DNA of 7,248 nt, from contig PBWE01000038.1 of assembly GCA_002728915.1 (NCBI GenBank), forward strand, positions 13,024-20,271, written 5' to 3'. A model generated the notes under the pieces. That model had not been told where the DNA came from, did not search any database, and was given only the letters and a program-made list of their open reading frames with translations. Shown here piece after piece: positions 1 through 6,015 of the stretch. Positions within the stretch are counted from its first letter, which is position 1, and every line of letters starts with the position of its first letter. A program made the position numbers and the translations under genes. This stretch comes from Micrococcales bacterium. GTDB taxonomy: Bacteria; Actinomycetota; Actinomycetes; S36-B12.

Positions 1-797
1 GCATCCCAGACCAGCGACATCGCCATGAACGCTGCGAGAAACCAGATCCCGGACCACTTGGTGCCGCAGGCCAGTCCGAACGTGACGATCGCGGCGATGC
101 GCCACGGCCGCCAGCCGAGAAATGGACCGAGACCGGCAGCCACCCGATCCGCGCCGTGTCGGCGAACATCGTCGGCCAGGCGTTGTCGCGTTCGGTCTCG
201 GTCCACGAGAAGCAAGCCGAATCCGGCGAGAACCCAGAATCCGAGAACAAGATCCAGCAGCGCCGTGCGACTCAGGACGATGTGGATGCCGTCCAAAGCA
301 AGCAGAAGACCGGCGATGGTGCCGAGGACGTCGGAACGAGTAAGACGCCGCACGATCCGTGCCGTCATCACCACGGCGGCTATTCCCAGGATCGCGATTG
401 CAATGCGCCAGCCGAAAGGATCAACCCCGAAGAGGTACTCGCCGGTGGCGATCACCCACTTACCGACCGGTGGGTGGACGACGAAACCGGGCTCTCCGCT
501 GAACGCTTCGACAACGCGCCAATTGTCGCCGGCCTGCATCATCAACTCTTTGTGATCGTCAACCTCGTCTATCTCGACACCGAAGCGCAGGTAGGACCAG
601 GCGTCCTTTGCGTAATACGTCTCGTCGAAGACAACGGCGTTGGGCTCACCCAGCCGCGGCAAGCGAGTCACGGCGGCAATGGCGCCGGCGGAGAGTGGTC
701 CCAGCCAGCCCCGCCAGCCGTGCGAAGGGAGAGCCGGGGCCAGGCGATCGGGGAGCGTCGCCGAACTGCGATCCGGAGCAGCGGTCACGGTCGACAC
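1..797 (-). CDS. pmt: Protein O-mannosyltransferase (GT39/PMT family), N-terminal part, runs off left edge
   Basis: Integral membrane enzyme that transfers mannose from polyprenyl-phosphate-mannose to Ser/Thr of exported proteins on the outer face of the membrane. The 265 codons visible show family marks: a first hydrophobic segment near residues 31-47, then an extracytoplasmic stretch with FDETYYAKDAW (57-67) carrying the Asp-Glu pair (58-59) essential in characterised PMTs, HPPVGKW (108-114), and SRTALLD (176-182) within further hydrophobic segments (about 130-147, 157-175, 183-198, 234-263). The C-terminal part lies beyond the window. No ATG is available; GTG at 797, 803 or 788 are possible starts. 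I choose 797 because TACGAT ends exactly 6 nt before it, fitting a leaderless transcript, and no clear Shine-Dalgarno is seen. It is divergent from rsmI, as in M. tuberculosis Rv1002c/Rv1003. Family call is firm; the exact start is not. Confidence 0.93.
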   Translation of the reverse strand, partial: MSTVTAAPDRSSATLPDRLAPALPSHGWRGWLGPLSAGAIAAVTRLPRLGEPNAVVFDETYYAKDAWSYLRFGVEIDEVDDHKELMMQAGDNWRVVEAFSGEPGFVVHPPVGKWVIATGEYLFGVDPFGWRIAIAILGIAAVVMTARIVRRLTRSDVLGTIAGLLLALDGIHIVLSRTALLDLVLGFWVLAGFGLLLVDRDRTRQRLADDVRRHGADRVAAGLGPFLGWRPWRIAAIVTFGLACGTKWSGIWFLAAFMAMSLVWD

Positions 798-803
798 CCC
801 CAC

Positions 804-809
804 ATCGTA
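804..809 (-). promoter_or_regulatory. Candidate -10 element of a leaderless pmt transcript
   Basis: TACGAT (minus strand) fits the TANNNT actinobacterial -10 consensus. Its last T lies at -7 if transcription starts on the G of the GTG at 797, so the start codon would be the first codon of the mRNA. The upstream CTGACC resembles TTGACA but is only 14 nt away, so the -35 is poor. The element lies in the 31-bp gap shared with rsmI. Confidence 0.45.
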
Positions 810-815
810 GGTGCG

Positions 816-821
816 AAAGGA
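816..821 (+). promoter_or_regulatory. Shine-Dalgarno that sets the rsmI start
   Basis: AAAGGA ends 7 nt before the GTG at 829. It supports that codon over the in-frame GTG at 811, which has no purine-rich site at a useful distance and would add six residues not needed by the family N-terminus. Confidence 0.6.
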
Positions 822-828
822 TGGGTCA

Positions 829-1701
829 GTGACCGATCACTCGCCTCCCGGCTTGATCATGCTCGCGGCAACACCGGTCGGTAACGCCGGGGATGCATCC
901 GCCCGACTCGTGGACGCCTTGGCGATGAGCGACGTGATCGCAGCGGAAGACACCAGGCGCCTGCGTGCGTTGCTGTCTCGGCTCGACGTTGAGCCGCAGG
1001 GTCAGATCGTTTCCTTCTACGAGGGCAATGAATCCGCGCGGGTGCCGGAGTTGATCGAGCGGGCGGCCGCGGGTGCTCGGGTGCTCGTCGTGACCGACGC
1101 CGGGATGCCGTCGATCAGTGACCCGGGCTTTCGTTTGGTGCGCGAAGCCCACGAGTCCGACGTCGACATCACGTGCCTGCCCGGCCCCTCTGCGGCTCTT
1201 GCGGCGCTGGTCCTGTCCGGGCTGCCGGTCGCACGATTCGCTTTCGAAGGGTTTCTTCCGCGGAAGGACGGTGACCGTCGCCGTCGTCTCGCGTCGTTGG
1301 CCACCGAAGAACGCACGATGGTCTTCTTCGAAGCGCCGCATCGCCTTGACGTGAGCGTGCGAGATATGGCCGACGCTTTCGGGGTGGATCGCCGGGCCGC
1401 TGTGTGTCGCGAACTGACCAAGACCTACGAAGAGGTCAAGCGGGACAGTCTCGGGGAGCTTGCTCGGTGGGCCGAGGGTGAGGTCCGCGGGGAGATAACG
1501 ATCGTGGTCGCCGGTGCCTCTGATGACGAGCGTCGCGACGCATCGGGTTTGGGAGATGACGAAGCGATAGCGGCAGCGGTGCGTGACCGAATGGACGCGG
1601 GAGCGTCGCGCAAAGAGGCCGCTGCCGAGGTTGCCGATCAGGCGGGGCTGTCCAAGAGGTACGTCTATGACGTCTCCTTGCGCACAGTGGACGACACCTA
1701 G
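829..1701 (+). CDS. rsmI: 16S rRNA (cytidine-1402-2'-O)-methyltransferase RsmI
   Basis: SAM-dependent enzyme that 2'-O-methylates C1402 in the decoding centre of 16S rRNA in the small ribosomal subunit. The 290-residue product has the tetrapyrrole-methylase-like fold signatures of RsmI in order: ATPVGNAGD (14-22), IAAEDTRR (37-44), TDAGMPSISDPG (89-100), LPGPSAALAALVLSGLP (117-133), FEGFLPRK (139-146), FFEAPHR (166-172) and CRELTKTYEE. The C-terminus, with GLSKRYVYDVSL, matches the small helical tail of the family. Length is normal. The start is placed at the GTG at 829 because of the AAAGGA upstream; a start at 811 is possible. The stop lies 9 bp before metG, so the two are probably co-transcribed. 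It is the first gene of the plus-strand series, divergent from pmt. I see no convincing promoter of its own, so it may lie inside the 5' end of pmt. Confidence 0.95.
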   Translation: MTDHSPPGLIMLAATPVGNAGDASARLVDALAMSDVIAAEDTRRLRALLSRLDVEPQGQIVSFYEGNESARVPELIERAAAGARVLVVTDAGMPSISDPGFRLVREAHESDVDITCLPGPSAALAALVLSGLPVARFAFEGFLPRKDGDRRRRLASLATEERTMVFFEAPHRLDVSVRDMADAFGVDRRAAVCRELTKTYEEVKRDSLGELARWAEGEVRGEITIVVAGASDDERRDASGLGDDEAIAAAVRDRMDAGASRKEAAAEVADQAGLSKRYVYDVSLRTVDDT

Positions 1702-1710
1702 GATCGGGTC

Positions 1711-3339
1711 ATGTCCGCGCGTGAGGGTGAATCGTTGTTGGGTGAGAAGGCCTTCTACGTCACGACGCCCATTTACTACGTAAACGACGCCCCTCACATA
1801 GGCCACGCGTACACGACGACGGCCGGTGATGTTCTCACCCGTTGGCACCGGCAGCGCGGCGAGAAGGTGTGGTACCTCACCGGTGTTGATGAGCATGGAA
1901 CCAAGGTGCAGCGGGCCGCCGAGGCGGGGGGTGTCACCCCGCAGGTGTGGGTGGACCGGCTCGTCGAGGAGTCCTGGCTGCCGGTTCTGGAGACCGTTGA
2001 TGCCGCTAACGACGACTTCATCCGCACGACCGATGACCGACACGTAGCGCGGGTACAGAAATTCTGGGAAAAGGTTCGAGACAACGGTTTCGTGTATTCC
2101 GCTCCCTACGAGGGCCCCTACTGCGTGGGATGCGAGGAGTTCAAGCTCCCCGGGGACCTCGTTGACGGGACCGGTGAGTATGAAGGGCAGCAGGTGTGCC
2201 CGGTGCACTCCCTTCCCGTCGAGCAACTCCGAGAAGACAACTGGTTCTTCCAGCTGTCGGCCTTCGCAGACCGCCTCATCGAGCACTACGAAGCCCACCC
2301 CGAAGCGGTCCGCCCGCAAAGCGCTTACAACGAGGTGGTGGCTTTCCTTAAGGCAGGCCTGGTGGACATCTCGATGTCTCGGTCGAGCGTGGACTGGGGA
2401 ATCCCTCTTCCCTGGGACGACACCCAGGTGGTGTACGTCTGGTTCGACGCTTTGTTGAACTACGCCACCGCCACCGGGTACGGATCCGAAACCGGAACCG
2501 ATGACGCCGCCAGGTATGCGACGACATGGCCGGCGAACGTTCATCTAGTCGGCAAAGACATCTTGCGCTTCCACGCCGTGTACTGGCCGGCGATGTTGCT
2601 CGCGGCCGGTGAGCCATTGCCGTCGCAGGTTTTCGCACACGGCTGGCTGTTGGTCGGGGGCGAGAAGATGAGTAAGTCCAAGCTCACGGGCATCGCACCC
2701 GAAGACATCATCGACCACTTCGGCTCGGATGCTTTCCGGTACTACTTCATGCGCGCCATCAGTTTCGGCCAGGACGGCTCGTTCTCCTGGGAGGACATGT
2801 CTGCTCGGTACACCTCGGAGTTGGCGAACGGCCTGGGCAACCTGGCATCGCGATCGACGGCGATGGTGGGCAAGTACCGCGACGGCGCACTTCCTGAACC
2901 CGGCCCGCTCACCGCCGCCGAGGACGCCGTCGTCGAGCGACTCGCGTCTGCCACGACGAGCGCCGACGCGGCCATGGACGAACTCGACTTCTCCACCGCC
3001 ATCGGAGAAATCCGCAGTGTGGTCGAGTTGGTCAACCATTACGTCACCGAGGTCGAACCATGGGTGCTCGCCAAAGACGACGCCAACGCTGAGCGTTTGG
3101 ACACGGTCCTGTACACGATGTGTGAAGTGCTGCGCGCCGTCGCCGTTCTCTACAACGCCGTGATGCCGAAGACGATGGCGAGCTTGTGGTCGCAGTTGGG
3201 GGCGGGTGAGGCGCTCGGTGCCCTGGCTGCTCAACGAATAGCCGATGCTGGTCGATGGGGGGAACTTCCCCCCGGGTCGACCATCACCAAGGGGGATGCA
3301 CTCTTTCCTCGGCTGCCGGACGAGCCGACGGAGTCCTAG
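1711..3339 (+). CDS. metG: Methionyl-tRNA synthetase
   Basis: Cytoplasmic class I synthetase that charges tRNA-Met, including the initiator tRNA, using ATP. The 542-residue product has the HIGH motif (29-32, in APHIGHAY), TGVDEHGTK (57-65), the KMSKS loop (319-323, in GGEKMSKSK), and the helical anticodon domain with NGLGNLASR and VEPWVLAKD. The connective-peptide region carries a zinc-knuckle pattern, C138-x2-C141 and C163-x2-H166. There is no C-terminal EMAP-type tRNA-binding domain, so this is the short monomer-like form. The ATG start is preceded by AGGA (1700-1703) with 7 nt spacing; this site overlaps the rsmI stop codon, which suggests coupling. The stop is 2 bp from tatD. The last 30 codons contain a strong potential stem-loop (3246-3286). 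The family assignment is secure; the zinc-knuckle subtype is what I see by eye. Confidence 0.97.
   Translation: MSAREGESLLGEKAFYVTTPIYYVNDAPHIGHAYTTTAGDVLTRWHRQRGEKVWYLTGVDEHGTKVQRAAEAGGVTPQVWVDRLVEESWLPVLETVDAANDDFIRTTDDRHVARVQKFWEKVRDNGFVYSAPYEGPYCVGCEEFKLPGDLVDGTGEYEGQQVCPVHSLPVEQLREDNWFFQLSAFADRLIEHYEAHPEAVRPQSAYNEVVAFLKAGLVDISMSRSSVDWGIPLPWDDTQVVYVWFDALLNYATATGYGSETGTDDAARYATTWPANVHLVGKDILRFHAVYWPAMLLAAGEPLPSQVFAHGWLLVGGEKMSKSKLTGIAPEDIIDHFGSDAFRYYFMRAISFGQDGSFSWEDMSARYTSELANGLGNLASRSTAMVGKYRDGALPEPGPLTAAEDAVVERLASATTSADAAMDELDFSTAIGEIRSVVELVNHYVTEVEPWVLAKDDANAERLDTVLYTMCEVLRAVAVLYNAVMPKTMASLWSQLGAGEALGALAAQRIADAGRWGELPPGSTITKGDALFPRLPDEPTES
3246..3286 (+). repeat. Strong inverted repeat inside the 3' end of metG
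   Basis: TGGTCGA (3249-3255) pairs perfectly with TCGACCA (3277-3283), and six G (3257-3262) pair with six C (3268-3273) around the loop AACTT. The two stems are separated by a small 1x3 internal loop, and two more outer pairs (3246-3247 with 3285-3286) are possible. It encodes GRWGELPPGSTI of MetRS, so part of the sequence is constrained by the protein. No T-tract follows, so it is not a classical terminator. It lies about 55 nt before the tatD start. Confidence 0.6.
3329..3333 (+). promoter_or_regulatory. Shine-Dalgarno that sets the tatD start
   Basis: CGGAG, inside the last metG codons, ends 8 nt before the ATG at 3342. It supports that start over the in-frame ATG at 3255, which would add 29 residues of metG-overlapping sequence with no family resemblance. 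Confidence 0.6.
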
Positions 3340-3341
3340 GC

Positions 3342-4202
3342 ATGGCTCGCGAGCTCGGCTGGCCGGATGCCCCGGATGCTCTTCCGCGACCGGTGATCGA
3401 TTCACACACCCACCTCGACGTCCACGACCGTTCACTGCACGGCGATCAAGCCCCGGATGCAGACGCGTTATTGGCGTGGGCGGAGCAGGTCGGCGTGCCG
3501 AAGGTCGTGCAGATCGGTTGCGATGTCGAATCAGCCGAATGGTCGGTCCCCTTCGCGCGCGAACACCCGAATGTGGCGGTCGGGGTAGCGCTGCATCCCA
3601 ATGACGCCGCTCGTATCGGTGTTCGCCAGGGGAGAGACGCTCTGGAAGCAGCCTGGGCCCGCATCGACGATTTGGCGCGGGACCCTGTGGTGTGCGCGGT
3701 CGGTGAAACCGGCCTGGACTACTTCCGCACCCCCGAGAGCGAAGGTCAGGCGATCCAGCACGAGTCCTTCCGCTGGCACATCGACCTCGCGAGGGAACTC
3801 GACAAAACCCTGGTGATCCACGACCGGGATTCCCACGACGACGTCATCTCGGTACTCCTCGATCAGGGTGCGCCCACGCGAGTCGTTTTCCATTGCTTCT
3901 CCGGTGATGCGGACATGGCGCGCGTGTGCGCCGAGCACGGGTGGTTCATGTCCTTCGCCGGGGTCATCACCTTCGGGAGCGCGGAGGGGTTACGAGAAGC
4001 GCTGCGGACAGTGCCGGACGATCTGCTTCTGGTGGAAACCGATGCGCCGTACCTCACGCCGAAACCGAACCGAGGACGGGTCAATGCGACGTACCTCATG
4101 CCGTGGACGGTGCGACGAATCGCCGAGGAGCGAGGCGTCGACGTCGAGCAACTGTGCGATGACATCGTCGCGAACACGCATCGCGCGTTCGGCCATTGGT
4201 GA
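3342..4202 (+). CDS. tatD: TatD family metal-dependent deoxyribonuclease
   Basis: Cytoplasmic TIM-barrel metallohydrolase of the amidohydrolase superfamily; characterised members are Mg-dependent 3'-5' DNA exonucleases linked to DNA damage responses. The 286-residue product keeps the metal-site residues of the family: DSHTHL (His22, His24), VGETGLDYF (Glu122), VIHDRDSHDDV (His160), VFHCFSGD (His184) and ETDAPYLTP (Asp234). The family Arg-Gly-Asn segment after it is present as PNRGRVNATYLMPW. The start at 3342 follows the metG stop by 2 bp and has CGGAG 8 nt upstream, so translation is likely coupled to metG. The first 16 residues are a Pro/Asp-rich extension before the barrel (WPDAPDALPRP). 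The stop codon TGA falls in the first unit of the heptamer repeat at 4199-4254. The natural substrate of TatD in actinobacteria is not settled; family call is secure. Confidence 0.94.
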   Translation: MARELGWPDAPDALPRPVIDSHTHLDVHDRSLHGDQAPDADALLAWAEQVGVPKVVQIGCDVESAEWSVPFAREHPNVAVGVALHPNDAARIGVRQGRDALEAAWARIDDLARDPVVCAVGETGLDYFRTPESEGQAIQHESFRWHIDLARELDKTLVIHDRDSHDDVISVLLDQGAPTRVVFHCFSGDADMARVCAEHGWFMSFAGVITFGSAEGLREALRTVPDDLLLVETDAPYLTPKPNRGRVNATYLMPWTVRRIAEERGVDVEQLCDDIVANTHRAFGHW

Positions 4203-4254
4203 GACGTGACAGGTGAAGCGTGAGGCGCGAGCAGTGAGTGCGGAACGGTGAGCC
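4199..4254 (+). repeat. Imperfect 7-nt tandem repeat (GTGA-based) between tatD and rsmA
   Basis: Eight consecutive heptamers begin at 4199, 4206, 4213, 4220, 4227, 4234, 4241 and 4248. Six start with GTGA; the other two start GCGA and CGGA. Column 3 is G and column 4 is A in all eight; column 5 is G in five. The first unit holds the tatD stop codon and the last unit begins with the rsmA GTG start, so the array fills the entire 45-bp gap plus both boundary codons. Because 7 shifts the frame by one each time, TGA stops and GTG codons occur in all three frames. No protein-coding explanation applies between the genes. In M. tuberculosis rpfB occupies this place. Confidence 0.65.
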
Positions 4255-5093
4255 GACTCCTGGGCGCCGCCGATGTTCGCCGCATCGCTACCGAACTCGA
4301 TATTCGCCCCACCAAGAAGTGGGGTCAGAACTTCGTCATCGATCCGAATACCGTCGAGCGGATCGTGCGGGTGGCGAACGTGTCGCGAGACGACGTCGTC
4401 GTGGAAGTGGGTCCGGGCCTGGGCAGCCTGACGTTGGCGCTGCTGTGGCCGGGTGCGCAGGTGGTCGCGGTCGAGATCGATGCACGGTTGGCCGACCGGT
4501 TGCCCCGAACGATCAGCGAATTCGACCCGGCGGCCATCGATCGACTTGCTGTTGTCAACGCCGATGCCCTGCAGGTGCGTCAGTTGCCGACCCCGCCGAC
4601 AATGCTGGTGGCGAATCTCCCCTACAACGTCTCCGTTCCGGTCGTCTTGCACCTGCTGGCAGAGTTCGACAGCATTCAGCGGGTCCTGGTGATGGTGCAG
4701 CGTGAGGTGGCTGATCGACTGTGTGCCGAGCCGGGTTCCCGCACGTACGGGGTGCCCAGCGTCAAGGCGCGATGGTTTGGTGACGTCGATTACGCGGGCG
4801 ACGTGTCTCGGACGGTGTTCTGGCCCGTCCCCAACGTCGACTCCGGCCTGGTGTCCTTGACGCGAACGGCCCCACCCGCGGGGGTAACGCGCGATGAGGT
4901 CTTCTCCCTCATCGATGCAGCATTCGCGCAGCGACGCAAGCAATTGACGTCCGCCCTTTCTGGCTGGCTTCCGGGCCGCGGCGTCGTGCAAGAGGTTCTC
5001 GATGCGGCGGGTGTGGACCCGCGAGCGCGGGGCGAGGAATTGAGCCTCGAGGATTTCTGTGTGATCGCGCGCGCGGCGAGGAGCGCCGGGTAG
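4248..5093 (+). CDS. rsmA: 16S rRNA (adenine-1518/1519-N6)-dimethyltransferase RsmA/KsgA
   Basis: SAM-dependent enzyme that dimethylates A1518 and A1519 in the 3' terminal hairpin of 16S rRNA during 30S maturation; loss gives kasugamycin resistance. The 281-residue product shows WGQNFVID (25-32), the SAM-binding VVEVGPGLGSLT (51-62), acidic VEID (75-78), the catalytic NLPYNV (123-128), FWPVPNVDSG (191-200) and a C-terminal FAQRRKQLTSALSGW segment. Length is usual. The GTG start at 4248 is the only sensible in-frame start before the conserved region, but its Shine-Dalgarno is poor: CGGAA ends only 2 nt before the codon, and a GAGG lies too far away (4222-4225). Translation may depend on upstream ribosomes or on the heptamer repeat leader. 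It precedes ispE by 16 bp, the common actinobacterial ksgA-ispE pair. Confidence 0.96.
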   Translation: MSRLLGAADVRRIATELDIRPTKKWGQNFVIDPNTVERIVRVANVSRDDVVVEVGPGLGSLTLALLWPGAQVVAVEIDARLADRLPRTISEFDPAAIDRLAVVNADALQVRQLPTPPTMLVANLPYNVSVPVVLHLLAEFDSIQRVLVMVQREVADRLCAEPGSRTYGVPSVKARWFGDVDYAGDVSRTVFWPVPNVDSGLVSLTRTAPPAGVTRDEVFSLIDAAFAQRRKQLTSALSGWLPGRGVVQEVLDAAGVDPRARGEELSLEDFCVIARAARSAG

Positions 5094-5097
5094 GCCG

Positions 5098-5103
5098 TAA
5101 CCT
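5098..5103 (+). promoter_or_regulatory. Candidate -10 element of a leaderless ispE transcript
   Basis: TAACCT fits TANNNT and lies exactly 6 nt before the ispE GTG, so transcription could start on the start codon. No Shine-Dalgarno is visible in the 16-bp gap, which favours this reading. No good -35 is seen (GGCGAG at 17 nt spacing). Read-through from rsmA probably also occurs. Confidence 0.45.
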
Positions 5104-5109
5104 GGCGCT

Positions 5110-6015
5110 GTGTCCGTCGTCGTTCGCGCACCCGCGAAGATCAACCTGCAGTTGAGCGTTGGTCCTCTGCGAGATGACGGGTTCCACGAACTCGTCTCGG
5201 TCTTCCACGCTGTCTCGCTGGTCGATGTCGTTACCGCCCAACGCGGCGAGGGCGTCCAGGTTTCCATGAGCGGCGAGGGGTCAGAGTCGCTGGCTACCGA
5301 TGACAGCAACCTGGTGGTGCAAGCGATCCACGCGCTCGCGCAACACGCGCAGATCGATCCCCACGTGAGCATCCATGTAGAGAAGTCCATTCCCCTAGCC
5401 GGGGGAATGGCGGGCGGAAGCGCGGATGCGGCGGGAACACTCGTTGCCTGCGATGCGTTGTGGGGGACCGGGTTGTCTCGGGAGGAGCTCGCCGACATCG
5501 GTGCCCGTCTCGGATCGGATGTGCCGTTCGCGCTGTTCGGCACGAACGCCATCGGTCGCGGTCGCGGCGAGCAGATCATGCCGGTGTTGGGTCGGGGACA
5601 GTTCCACTGGGTATTCGCCCTGGCGGACGAGGGTTTGTCGACGCCGGCGGTCTACCGACAGTGCGACACATTGCGTGAGGGAGAGCAGATCCGGCCACCC
5701 GAGGTGTCCGATGCGCTGTTGCATGCTCTTCGCCAAGGGGACGCAAACGCGCTGGCCACCGCGCTTCACAACGACCTCCAACCGGCTGCGATATCGCTTC
5801 GCCCCTCGCTACGCAGCCTGCTCGAAGCCGGTGTCGAATACGGGGCGCTGGCCGGAGTCGTCTCCGGCAGTGGACCTACGTGTGCATTCCTGTGCCGCGA
5901 CAGCGCGCACTCGATCGACGTGGCCGTTGCCATGACGGCGACGGGCATGTGCCGAACGGTGAAGCGCGCGACCGGGCCGGCGCCTGGTGCCCGGGTGGTC
6001 ACCCCGACGGGGTGA
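5110..6015 (+). CDS. ispE: 4-diphosphocytidyl-2-C-methyl-D-erythritol kinase IspE
   Basis: Phosphorylates CDP-methylerythritol at the 2-hydroxyl with ATP, the fourth step of the MEP (non-mevalonate) route to IPP and DMAPP; cytoplasmic. The 301-residue GHMP kinase has motif 1 RAPAKINLQL (6-15, Lys10 as in E. coli), DDGFHEL (22-28), the ATP-binding motif 2 IPLAGGMAGGSADAA (94-108), GSDVPFALFG (135-144, catalytic Asp137), GRGRGE, and motif 3 SGSGPTCAFL (252-261). Length is usual. The GTG start at 5110 puts motif 1 at the expected place; no Shine-Dalgarno is seen, but TAACCT is positioned for a leaderless mRNA. It is the last gene of the plus-strand series and overlaps marR by 17 bp tail to tail, both stops lying in one palindrome. 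Its product feeds polyprenyl phosphates, the carrier type used by Pmt; that link is general pathway knowledge, not shown by the sequence. Confidence 0.96.
   Translation: MSVVVRAPAKINLQLSVGPLRDDGFHELVSVFHAVSLVDVVTAQRGEGVQVSMSGEGSESLATDDSNLVVQAIHALAQHAQIDPHVSIHVEKSIPLAGGMAGGSADAAGTLVACDALWGTGLSREELADIGARLGSDVPFALFGTNAIGRGRGEQIMPVLGRGQFHWVFALADEGLSTPAVYRQCDTLREGEQIRPPEVSDALLHALRQGDANALATALHNDLQPAAISLRPSLRSLLEAGVEYGALAGVVSGSGPTCAFLCRDSAHSIDVAVAMTATGMCRTVKRATGPAPGARVVTPTG
5387..5410 (+). repeat. Perfect 9-bp inverted repeat over the ispE ATP-binding motif codons
   Basis: CCATTCCCC (5387-5395) and GGGGAATGG (5402-5410) are exact reverse complements around the 6-nt loop TAGCCG. The repeat covers codons 93-101 (SIPLAGGMA), so part of it may follow from the conserved motif and GC-rich codon choice. 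No T-tract follows. Confidence 0.55.
5999..6015. terminator. Palindromic hairpin at the ispE/marR convergent overlap, possible bidirectional terminator
   Basis: TCACCCC-GAC-GGGGTGA is a perfect 7-bp stem with a 3-nt loop. Its two ends are the stop codons of ispE (TGA, plus strand) and marR (TGA, minus strand). It is GC-rich and well placed to separate convergent transcripts, but neither side has a T-tract, so it would have to be a U-tract-less terminator of the kind proposed for actinobacteria. There is no other space for a terminator between the two genes. Confidence 0.4.

Noticed and set aside
156..884. Plus-strand open frame of 242 codons at the left end
   Set aside because: The minus strand here encodes clear PMT motifs (FDETYY, HPPVGKW, SRTALLD), so the plus-strand frame is a shadow.
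826..2544. Open frame of 572 codons on the minus strand, antisense to rsmI and metG
   Set aside because: It has no family resemblance and lies opposite two unmistakable genes. Long antisense frames are usual in GC-rich DNA with biased third positions.
1697..3340. CCTAGG at both the rsmI (1697-1702) and metG (3335-3340) stop codons
   Set aside because: CTAG also occurs elsewhere in the window (for example near 2545 and at 5395-5398), so two TAG stops in the same hexamer context are likely coincidence.
3255..3341. Upstream in-frame extension of tatD
   Set aside because: It overlaps metG, resembles nothing in TatD proteins, and the ATG at 3342 has a well-placed CGGAG.
3362..3460. CCGGATGC repeated three times at the start of tatD
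   Set aside because: It follows from repeated Pro-Asp-Ala codons in a low-complexity N-terminal segment, with no regular spacing.
3990..5579. Open frame of 529 codons on the minus strand across tatD, rsmA and ispE
   Set aside because: It is a GC-driven shadow covering parts of three conserved genes and shows low-complexity Arg/Ser/Pro/Thr composition with no domain.
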